Positions 1 to 5,451 of a stretch of DNA of 8,871 nt are shown here, piece by piece. The position numbers and the translations under genes were made by a program. How positions within the stretch are numbered: the first letter of the stretch is position 1; every line of letters starts with the position of its first letter. The notes under the pieces are model-generated. The model searched no databases, was not told the DNA's origin, and saw nothing but the letters and a program-made list of their open reading frames with translations. Origin of the DNA: RGIG1959 sp045540655 (lineage in GTDB: Bacteria; Bacillota; Clostridia; Oscillospirales; Acutalibacteraceae); contig JAZQHP010000132.1 in NCBI GenBank assembly GCA_045540655.1, positions 1 through 8,871 of the forward strand, in the 5' to 3' direction.

Positions 1-124
1 GGCGTGCATTAAATGGTTTATATCGTTCGGCGCGCGCACGCCAGGTCGGCGGCAACGCATCAAGAAGCGTGGCAACTGCCGCTTCGTCGAGCGCCAGGTC
101 GGTTTCGATGAGCAGCGAGGTCAA
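1..124 (-). CDS. 4'-phosphopantetheinyl transferase-like protein, N-terminal fragment (cut by window edge)
   Basis: An open frame with no stop runs from a TTG at 124 to the left edge (41 complete codons). The translation contains LPPTWRARAERYK near residues 24-36. This fits the N-terminal pattern of Sfp-type 4'-phosphopantetheinyl transferases, where a 'LPPE.R.RA.R(F/Y)' stretch precedes the first catalytic region. Such enzymes move phosphopantetheine from CoA to a serine of carrier proteins; the Mg-binding residues would lie outside the window. The TTG overlaps the stop codon of the upstream phosphatase gene (TTGA), and AAAGGCGGTGG lies just before it. That suggests a translationally coupled third gene of the minus-strand operon. 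No ATG or GTG lies nearby in frame; a GTG further upstream, inside the phosphatase gene, would add about 15 residues. That a coding frame exists here is likely. The family call rests on one short motif and is tentative. Confidence 0.5.
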   Translation of the reverse strand, partial: MTSLLIETDLALDEAAVATLLDALPPTWRARAERYKPFNAR

Positions 125-1041
125 GACGCCACCGCCTTTGCTCCCAGCTTCCCGAACCAACGAAAGGACAGCGGCCACACGGCGCCGGCAAAAATCACCA
201 GCACAAAGTAGGCGAGCATGCGTCCGAGCGGTTCAAACGGCACAAAGCCGAACGCGAGATAGGCGAGTTCCTTCACGCCGAGTGTCAGCGCGAGTCCAAG
301 CACCACCTTGAGAATCTGTGCCCACCACACCGCTTTGGTATCAAACCGGATGAAGCGCACATCCAGCTCATACGCGACAAAGAAGCCGCCGACCGAGCCG
401 AGCATCTTATACGCCGTCTTCAGCGAGCTTTGCAGTTCCTCCTCGGCGGCACCGTACAGCGTGACGGTCATATATGCCGCCTGTGCGGCGCACACGGCGA
501 GCAGAACGCCCAAAAAGAGGCGCATCGCTTTGGGGTTGTCGCCGATGCGATGAAGCAACGGATACAGTCCGAAGATCAGCACCAGCGCGATGCCGATGGA
601 TACGCCGACGTCGAGTGGCGTATGGACACCGAGGTACAGGCGCGACAGCGGCACGAGCACGCACAGGGCGATGCACAGTCCCCGTGCGAGCGGGTGAGTA
701 TGCCAACGCGCGAGCGCCCCGAAGGTGCCCACGGTGCACTGGGTATGTCCGCTCGGGAAGGAATAGCCCGTCGCCTCGGCACGGGCGGATTCCACAATGG
801 TAAACTGCGGATCCTTCACCCACGGGCGTTCGATGCGAAACGTGGCTTTGAGCAGTTGATTGATCTGGGTGCCTAAGAGACCGATGATCAGCAGATAGTA
901 GCCTTCGGTTTTGCTTACACACCACATCACGGTCATCGCGATGACCATGAACAGGATTTCTTCGCCGAAATGCGTCACAGCGGAGAAGAACACATCGAGC
1001 ACCGGGTTGCGGATGGATTCCAGCCAATAGAGCACGGTCAT
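121..1041 (-). CDS. PAP2-family membrane phosphatase
   Basis: A 306-residue polytopic membrane protein with the complete three-part PAP2 acid phosphatase signature: KATFRIERP (65-73, KX6RP), PSGH (96-99) and SRLYLGVHTPLD (133-144, SRX5HX3D). H140 is the expected nucleophile and H99 the acid. Family members hydrolyse lipid phosphates or diphosphates, including undecaprenyl diphosphate and phosphatidylglycerol phosphate; the substrate here is not determinable. Hydrophobic segments lie near 25-41, 47-64, 119-132, 145-162, 174-192, 212-225, 239-264 and 276-296. The roughly 145 residues after motif 3 are longer than in a minimal PAP2 protein. I chose the ATG at 1041 because it overlaps the TGA of the upstream sugar transferase (ATGA) and has AAGGTGA before it. 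The longer frame to 1149 adds an Arg-rich stretch that only shadows the neighbouring gene. Overlap on both sides places it in the middle of a coupled operon. A role in recycling the undecaprenyl carrier is inferred. Confidence 0.9.
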   Translation of the reverse strand: MTVLYWLESIRNPVLDVFFSAVTHFGEEILFMVIAMTVMWCVSKTEGYYLLIIGLLGTQINQLLKATFRIERPWVKDPQFTIVESARAEATGYSFPSGHTQCTVGTFGALARWHTHPLARGLCIALCVLVPLSRLYLGVHTPLDVGVSIGIALVLIFGLYPLLHRIGDNPKAMRLFLGVLLAVCAAQAAYMTVTLYGAAEEELQSSLKTAYKMLGSVGGFFVAYELDVRFIRFDTKAVWWAQILKVVLGLALTLGVKELAYLAFGFVPFEPLGRMLAYFVLVIFAGAVWPLSFRWFGKLGAKAVAS

Positions 1042-1661
1042 CGAATCACCTTCTTCCGACAATCGGCGGCCGGGTCGCCGCCGTCGTGAATACCGCGTCG
1101 ACCGAGCACATAATGCACCGTGCGCCAGCACAGGCGCCAGTCCATGCAAAAGCTGTAATGCGACGCATAATACGCATCGTAGCGCGCCTTATGTTCCAGA
1201 TCCACGTAATCGCGCCCGTGCAGTTGGGCGATGCCCGACAGTCCGGGGCGTACCGTGTCTGCACCGCGTTTCTGGCGTTCGCGAAGCAGGGTCACTTCGG
1301 CGAGGATGACGGGACGCGGACCGATGAAGCTCATATCACCCTTGAGAATGTTCCACAGCTGGGGCAGTTCATCGAGGCTGGAGTTGCGCAGAAAATGCCC
1401 GAAACGCGTGATATACCGATTGGCATCGTCGAAATTCACGGTCGGCATCTGCGGCGGGGCATCGGGTTGCATCGTACGGAATTTATACACGTAAAACGGT
1501 TTGTTATATTGACCGGCGCGTTGCTGTTTAAACAGCGGTTTGCCGTGGGTGGTGATCGCGAGGATGGCGACAATCGTCAGCAAAAGCGGCGACAGAATCA
1601 GGAGCAGCATCACCGATCCGACGATGTCCGTTATGCGCTTTACCGTGCTGTACAAGGGCAT
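1038..1661 (-). CDS. Bacterial sugar transferase (monotopic phosphoglycosyl transferase)
   Basis: A 207-residue protein of the bacterial sugar transferase family, about the size of the minimal PglC-type enzymes. These move a sugar phosphate from a UDP-sugar to undecaprenyl phosphate at the inner leaflet, the committed first step of many glycan pathways. An N-terminal hydrophobic segment (about 11-36, with a Ser-Pro at 24-25 where the reentrant helix would kink) is followed by KFRTM (60-64), the catalytic Asp-Glu dyad in SSLDELPQLWN (D97, E98), GDMSFIGPRP (108-117), VRPGLSG (137-143) and a C-terminal amphipathic region. A minimal enzyme like this lacks the four-helix N-terminal domain of WcaJ/WbaP types. 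The start at 1661 has AAAGGAG six bases upstream. It is first in its operon: its stop overlaps the phosphatase start. A second, paralogous transferase lies divergently at 2057. The sugar specificity cannot be read from sequence. Confidence 0.93.
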   Translation of the reverse strand: MPLYSTVKRITDIVGSVMLLLILSPLLLTIVAILAITTHGKPLFKQQRAGQYNKPFYVYKFRTMQPDAPPQMPTVNFDDANRYITRFGHFLRNSSLDELPQLWNILKGDMSFIGPRPVILAEVTLLRERQKRGADTVRPGLSGIAQLHGRDYVDLEHKARYDAYYASHYSFCMDWRLCWRTVHYVLGRRGIHDGGDPAADCRKKVIR

Positions 1662-1713
1662 CGCTCCTTTCGGGGATGATCGGGATGAAGGCGCATGAGT
1701 ATATTCTGTTTTC

Positions 1714-1742
1714 AGTATACTATTATTTCCTTAAAAATACAA
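1714..1742 (-). promoter_or_regulatory. Candidate promoter of the sugar transferase-PAP2 operon
   Basis: On the minus strand a TATACT -10 (1719-1714) lies 17 bases from a weak -35 TTGTAT (1742-1737). The -10 falls within the palindrome AGTATACT, and a second TATACT occurs at 1703-1698, closer to the gene. Either could be the real -10. The leader to the ATG at 1661 would be about 30 to 47 bases. The -35 match is only three of six. Confidence 0.45.
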
Positions 1743-1907
1743 GTGAAATCGGCACAAATCGGGAAAACCTAAAAAGGTCGCCGGAAGGGAGGTGACAAGA
1801 GTGTGATATATGTGGAAAACTTGTGGTTGAACTGCACAAATTCTATTTAAAAAAGCGACAATTTTTTGACCTGCTGTCCGATTTCTGTAAACAAATTATA
1901 ACACCTA

Positions 1908-1936
1908 TTGCAAAATCCCCGAAAGGGGAGTATAAT
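1908..1936 (+). promoter_or_regulatory. Sigma-A type promoter of the rightward sugar transferase, with a hairpin in its spacer
   Basis: A -35 TTGCAA (1908-1913) and a perfect -10 TATAAT (1931-1936) are 17 bases apart, predicting a start near 1943 and a leader of about 114 bases. The spacer contains the inverted repeat TCCCCGAAAGGGGA (1916-1929), placed where a bound repressor would block RNA polymerase. The promoter call is strong on sequence; operator function is inferred. Confidence 0.75.
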
Positions 1937-1940
1937 GCGT

Positions 1941-2030
1941 AGGAATTCAGAAAAACGCTAATTTTTTGTTGTTTAACAACAATTCCTTTTTGAAAAACAC
2001 GCGAAGCCGAGACCGTTTGCGGCTTTTGCG
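1941..2030 (+). promoter_or_regulatory. Structured 5' leader of the rightward sugar transferase mRNA
   Basis: The predicted leader carries three inverted repeats. AGGAATT (1941-1947) can pair with AATTCCT (1981-1987). TTGTTGTT (1966-1973) can pair with AACAACAA (1975-1982), and shares two bases with the previous arm, so the two pairings compete. AAGCCG (2004-2009) can pair with CGGCTT (2020-2025), just ahead of the ribosome site at 2041. No known riboswitch consensus was recognised. A regulatory role is possible but unproven. Confidence 0.35.
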
Positions 2031-2056
2031 ACGACGTGCAAAGGAGGGTGTTTTCC

Positions 2057-2743
2057 ATGCACGATATTGTGTCGATTCATGCGCGTTCGGAGGCGACGAA
2101 AACGCCCCGTCGCAGTTTCCTGATCTTTAAACGATTGGCGGACATTGTCTGTTCGTTGATCGGTCTGATTATTACCGCCGTTCCCATGCTGATCCTGACC
2201 GCGGTGGCGGCGTATGACAGTGCCGGATCGCCGTTTTTTGTGCAGACCCGTATGGGTCGCGGCGGCAAGCCGTTCCGTATGATCAAATTCCGCACCATGA
2301 GCAAAAGCGCGCCCGAGAATGTGGCGACGTATGAACTCAAGGATGCCAACAGCTTTATTTCGCCCATCGGACACTTCCTGCGCAAGTTCAGCCTCGATGA
2401 ACTGCCCCAGCTGTGGAATGTGCTCAGGGGCGACATGAGCTTCATCGGTCCGCGCCCCGTGGTGCTGACCGAGGAGGAACTGCTGGCGATGCGCGAGCTT
2501 CACGGTGCGCATGAGGTGCGTCCCGGCATCACCGGGTTTGCGCAGGTGCGCGGTCGTGACGAACTGCCCATTGCGCAGAAAGCCTTCCTTGATGGCTATT
2601 ATGCCCGCCACGCGACGCTGGCGATGGATATCAAAATCCTGTGGCGCACGGTGCTGTATGTGCTTCGCGCCGAAGGCGTGAGCGATGACGGTCCGACCCG
2701 CGCGGCAAAGGCGGGCGCGGATCATTCGTCCCGCACCGCCTGA
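2057..2743 (+). CDS. Bacterial sugar transferase (monotopic phosphoglycosyl transferase), paralogue
   Basis: A 228-residue member of the same family as the gene at 1038-1661, and clearly its paralogue. A hydrophobic N-terminal segment (about 31-52) is followed by KFRTM (77-81), FSLDELPQLWN with the catalytic dyad D114-E115, GDMSFIGPRP (125-134), VRPGITGFAQVRGRDE (154-169) and an ILWRTVLYVL segment (194-203). It should transfer a sugar phosphate from a UDP-sugar to undecaprenyl phosphate. I chose the ATG at 2057, which has AAGGAGGG eight bases upstream; a GTG at 2036 would put that ribosome site inside the gene. It has about 20 more residues before the membrane segment than its paralogue, rich in basic residues. 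It is transcribed alone: its own promoter lies at 1908 and a terminator follows at 2777. No other glycosyltransferase is adjacent, so the glycan it starts is unknown. Confidence 0.92.
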   Translation: MHDIVSIHARSEATKTPRRSFLIFKRLADIVCSLIGLIITAVPMLILTAVAAYDSAGSPFFVQTRMGRGGKPFRMIKFRTMSKSAPENVATYELKDANSFISPIGHFLRKFSLDELPQLWNVLRGDMSFIGPRPVVLTEEELLAMRELHGAHEVRPGITGFAQVRGRDELPIAQKAFLDGYYARHATLAMDIKILWRTVLYVLRAEGVSDDGPTRAAKAGADHSSRTA

Positions 2744-2776
2744 TTTCTGTTGACAATTATCGGTTTCCCCCTTAAT

Positions 2777-2816
2777 AAAAACGACCTGTCGGTTTGAAAA
2801 CCGCAGGTCGTTTTTT
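2777..2816. terminator. Bidirectional rho-independent terminator between sugar transferase and recG
   Basis: AAAAACGACCTG (2777-2788) pairs with CAGGTCGTTTTT across an inner stem CGGTT/AACCG and a TGAA loop, with one bulged or mismatched position. A T-run follows on the plus strand (2811-2816), and the run of A at 2777-2781 gives a T-run on the minus strand. It lies between two convergent genes and can end both transcripts. Confidence 0.92.
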
Positions 2817-2822
2817 GTGTTG

Positions 2823-4880
2823 TCAGTTTAAGCCGTCCTCGCCGACCTGGGCGAACAGGCGCGCAACGGACGCGCAAAGCCCTTCGTGGGCGGGATCGCG
2901 CAGAAGGGGATCCTCCCGGCTGATGCGCAGGGCTTCCTGCTGGGCTTCGCCGAGCAGGATCATATCGCCTTTCAGATCGGCGATGGACAGAGCGGGCAGA
3001 CCGTGCTGACGATTGCCGAAGAAATCGCCCGGTCCGCGGAGCTTGAGATCTTCCTCGGCGATGCGAAAGCCGTCCGTGGTCTCGCACATCACCTTGAGCC
3101 GCTGTTTGGTCTCGGGGGTGCGGGCATCGGAAATCAGGATGCAGGTGGAGGCGTGCTTGCCGCGTCCGACGCGTCCGCGCAGCTGGTGCATCTGGGCGAG
3201 CCCGAAGCGCTCGGCGTTTTCAAGCACCATGATGACGGCATTCGGAACGTCGACGCCCACCTCAATGACAGTGGTGGACACCAGCAGATCCAGCTCGTGC
3301 GCGGCGAAGGCGGCCATGACCGCATCCTTCTGTGCGCCCTTCATTTTGCCGTGAAGAAGCCCGATGCGATAGCGCCCGAGCGGGGTGGACTGCAGGGCTT
3401 CAAAGTATTCCTGTGCCGCCACCAGCTCGTTTTGCGGATCCTCTTCATCCTCGGCGATGAGCGGGCAAACGATATAGCCCTGGCGTCCCTCCGACAGGAA
3501 TTTGTCGACGTAGCGCAGGGCGCGTTCCCGCTTGTCGGTGCCGACGGCGTAGGTTTCAATAGGTTGGCGCCCGGGCGGCAATTCGTCGAGTACCGACACA
3601 TCGAGGTCGCCGTAGATCATCAGCGCCAGCGTGCGGGGGATAGGGGTGGCGGACATGACGAGACGGTGCGGATCGTGTCCCTTGGCGGACAAGGCGGCAC
3701 GCTGACCGACGCCGAAACGGTGCTGCTCATCGGTGATGACCAGTCCCAGCGCGGCGAACTGCACCTGTTCGGACAGCAAGGCGTGGGTGCCGACGACAAA
3801 GGACAGCTCACCCGATGCCAGGCGGGCGATCACGCCGCGCTTCTGAGCGGCGGTCATACTGCCGACCAGCAAGCCGACTTCGATGCCTGCGGGGGCAAGC
3901 AGAGCGCCGAGCGACTGGTGGTGCTGGCGGGCGAGAATTTCGGTGGGCGCCATCATGGCCGTTTGCCATCCGTTCTGAATCATCGTGTAGGCAATGCCCG
4001 CCGCTACGGCGGTTTTACCGCTGCCGACATCGCCTTGTACCAGACGGTTCATCGGACGTCCGCTTTGCAGATCGCCGATGCAGTCGCGTACGGCGCGCTG
4101 TTGAGCCCCGGTCAGGGTGAACGGCAACAGGGCGGCAAACGCCGCGGTCTCATCGAGCTCAATTTTGACGGCGGTGGCGGTGCGGGCGCGTCCTTTCAGG
4201 CGCAACAGCCCGAGCTGCAGGACCAGCAGTTCTTCAAACACCAACCGCCGTCTGGCGGCGGCGAGGGCATCGTTGTCGCAGGGGAAATGAATGTTATAGA
4301 TCGCGTCGCCGCGTCGCATCAGTGCAAGCCGTTCGACCATGGCGGGCGGCAGGACGTCCGCTTCGCAGGGGAGCCCCGTCAGCTCGAACGCCTGACGCAC
4401 CACGCGTTCGATGGCGGCGGAGGTCAGCCCCGCCGTTTGCGGATAGATCGGGCGGATACGGTCGCCGCCGCTCGCGGGCGCGATGGTGGGGGCACTCATT
4501 TCAAACCGATGGAATTTGGATTCCACCGTGCCGAACAGCAGATAGTCTTCGCCGCCCTTGATCGCGGCGGCGGCATATTTATTGTTGAACAGAGTCACGT
4601 GCATCCCGTTCATCCCGTCGGTGACGGTGAATTTGAACAACGTCAGCCCCTTACGGATGCGATGCTCGGTGGGTTTGGCGACGGCAGTCGCGCGGATACA
4701 GCACGGCTCACCGATGGGCGCATCGGCAATGGCGACGACCCGCGACCAGTCCTCGTATTGGCGGGGATACAGATGCAGTAAATCGTATACGGTATGCACA
4801 CCCAGCCGATGGAACAGAGCCGCGCGTTTTTCGCCCACACCTTTGACATATTGAATCGGACGATCGCTGATGGATTGCAT
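2823..4880 (-). CDS. recG: ATP-dependent DNA helicase RecG
   Basis: A 685-residue protein of the usual RecG length. RecG is a double-stranded DNA translocase that regresses stalled replication forks and remodels Holliday junctions and R-loops. The N-terminal part (to about 230) has the helix-hairpin-like VKGVGEKRAALF (12-23) and the OB-fold wedge region. The motor shows Walker A GDVGSGKT (283-290), APTEIL (311-316), the Walker B variant ITDEQHRFG (382-390) and SATPIPRT (410-417). The second lobe has VSTTVIEVGVDVPNA (534-548) and QLRGRVGRG (566-574). GPGDFFGNRQHG (616-627) matches the RecG-specific C-terminal translocation motif. All key residues are intact. The ATG at 4880 has AAAGGAGGG upstream (4895-4887). 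In Bacillus subtilis recG lies on the same strand downstream of the yloU-yloV group; here the two units are divergent and adjacent. Confidence 0.98.
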   Translation of the reverse strand: MQSISDRPIQYVKGVGEKRAALFHRLGVHTVYDLLHLYPRQYEDWSRVVAIADAPIGEPCCIRATAVAKPTEHRIRKGLTLFKFTVTDGMNGMHVTLFNNKYAAAAIKGGEDYLLFGTVESKFHRFEMSAPTIAPASGGDRIRPIYPQTAGLTSAAIERVVRQAFELTGLPCEADVLPPAMVERLALMRRGDAIYNIHFPCDNDALAAARRRLVFEELLVLQLGLLRLKGRARTATAVKIELDETAAFAALLPFTLTGAQQRAVRDCIGDLQSGRPMNRLVQGDVGSGKTAVAAGIAYTMIQNGWQTAMMAPTEILARQHHQSLGALLAPAGIEVGLLVGSMTAAQKRGVIARLASGELSFVVGTHALLSEQVQFAALGLVITDEQHRFGVGQRAALSAKGHDPHRLVMSATPIPRTLALMIYGDLDVSVLDELPPGRQPIETYAVGTDKRERALRYVDKFLSEGRQGYIVCPLIAEDEEDPQNELVAAQEYFEALQSTPLGRYRIGLLHGKMKGAQKDAVMAAFAAHELDLLVSTTVIEVGVDVPNAVIMVLENAERFGLAQMHQLRGRVGRGKHASTCILISDARTPETKQRLKVMCETTDGFRIAEEDLKLRGPGDFFGNRQHGLPALSIADLKGDMILLGEAQQEALRISREDPLLRDPAHEGLCASVARLFAQVGEDGLN

Positions 4881-4922
4881 AAGTATCCCTCCTTTTGGTA
4901 AAAATGTTTATAAATCAACATT

Positions 4923-4951
4923 ATTATAGCACGCCTTTCTACATGACGCAA
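4923..4951 (-). promoter_or_regulatory. recG promoter
   Basis: On the minus strand a perfect TATAAT (4928-4923) lies 17 bases from TTGCGT (4951-4946), a three-of-six -35. The start would be near 4916, giving a leader of about 35 bases ahead of the recG ATG at 4880. It is back to back with the promoter at 4963, so the two polymerase sites nearly touch. Confidence 0.65.
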
Positions 4952-4962
4952 GAAAGTTTCGC

Positions 4963-4991
4963 TTGATTATTTATCCGTTTCGCGGTATAAT
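4963..4991 (+). promoter_or_regulatory. Promoter of the asp23-fakA operon
   Basis: TTGATT (4963-4968) and a perfect TATAAT (4986-4991) are separated by exactly 17 bases. The start would be near 4998, and the leader of about 77 bases begins with a small hairpin at 5001-5022 (TAGG/CCTA and GGG/CCC arms around a six-base loop). No upstream operator was recognised. Confidence 0.8.
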
Positions 4992-5074
4992 AAGATGACA
5001 TAGGTCGGGCAAAGACCCCCTACGTACAACGAAAAGACAGAACATTCTGACATTCGACGAAAGGCGTGTTGAAT

Positions 5075-5425
5075 ATGATCCGTTTGGAAAATCATCTGGG
5101 TACCATTGAAATTTCCCAAAGCTATTTTGCCGGTCTGATCGGCAATGCGGTCACGTCCTGCTACGGTGTGGTGGGCATGTGCAAAACCGGCACCAAGCAG
5201 AGTCTGCGCCGTCTGTTTTCGAAAGAGCCCCGTCTGGACGAGGGCGTGCGCGTGAGCGTGGAAAATAAGCGTCTTGTCATTGAACTGCATATTACCGTGA
5301 TCTATGGCATGAATATTTCTGCCATCACCAAGAGCATCGTCAACAAGGTGCGCTTTACGGTGGAGTCTGCCACGGGATTGGAAGTGAAGCGCGTCAACGT
5401 GTATGTTGACGGCATGAAAGCCTGA
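5075..5425 (+). CDS. Asp23/Gls24 family envelope stress protein (YloU-like)
   Basis: A 116-residue protein of the Asp23/Gls24 family, of normal length for the YloU branch. Family features are the start LGTIEIS (about 8-14), a GV/GM turn after the first helix (YGVVGMC, about 30-36), the strand ENKRLVIELHITVIYGMNI and the closing VKRVNVYVDGMKA. The family is linked to the cell envelope in Gram-positive bacteria, but the biochemical role of the YloU type is not settled. No signal peptide or membrane segment is visible. I prefer the ATG at 5075 with AAAGG ten bases upstream; in-frame GTG 5066 and TTG 5069 lie too close to that site. The next gene is fakA, 26 bases downstream, with no terminator between. 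This yloU-yloV order is typical of Bacillota and supports a shared transcript from 4998. Confidence 0.9.
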   Translation: MIRLENHLGTIEISQSYFAGLIGNAVTSCYGVVGMCKTGTKQSLRRLFSKEPRLDEGVRVSVENKRLVIELHITVIYGMNISAITKSIVNKVRFTVESATGLEVKRVNVYVDGMKA

Positions 5426-5451
5426 AGTGCCAAGTGAAGGAGTGTGACACC

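Larger units (their letters stand above)
1662..2056. other. A/T-rich divergent control region between two sugar transferase genes
   Basis: This 395-base gap has no convincing gene on either strand and is much more A/T-rich than its flanks. It holds a promoter candidate for the leftward operon, a strong promoter for the rightward transferase, an inverted repeat inside that promoter, two further hairpins in the leader, a tandem TGTGG repeat (1811-1833), and a direct repeat GCACAAAT (1752-1759 and 1834-1841). A Shine-Dalgarno-like GGGAGGTGA at 1787-1795 precedes only a GTG followed directly by TGA. The small frame on the minus strand across 1843-2058 covers these elements and looks like no known protein. 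Confidence 0.7.

Noticed and set aside
1042..1149. Longer start for the PAP2 gene, adding 36 residues
   Set aside because: The added residues are an Arg-rich shadow of the sugar transferase gene, and the ATG at 1041 has both a ribosome site and the ATGA overlap.
1086..1679. 197-codon frame on the plus strand opposite the first sugar transferase
   Set aside because: It covers a gene with clear catalytic motifs on the other strand and has no protein-family signature.
1866..1893. Alternative promoter TTGACC with TAAACA in the control region
   Set aside because: The -10 is poor and the better TATAAC lies 25 bases away, too far. The TTGCAA-17-TATAAT pair downstream is much stronger.
1843..2058. 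Small minus-strand frame (71 codons) in the divergent control region
   Set aside because: It spans the plus-strand promoter, leader hairpins and ribosome site, its composition is that of A/T-rich non-coding DNA, and I see no ribosome site for it.
2886..4781. 631-codon open frame on the plus strand opposite recG
   Set aside because: It is the mirror of a GC-rich gene with intact RecG motifs. Its translation is low-complexity in Gly, His and Gln with no recognisable domain, and it lacks a suitable ribosome site.
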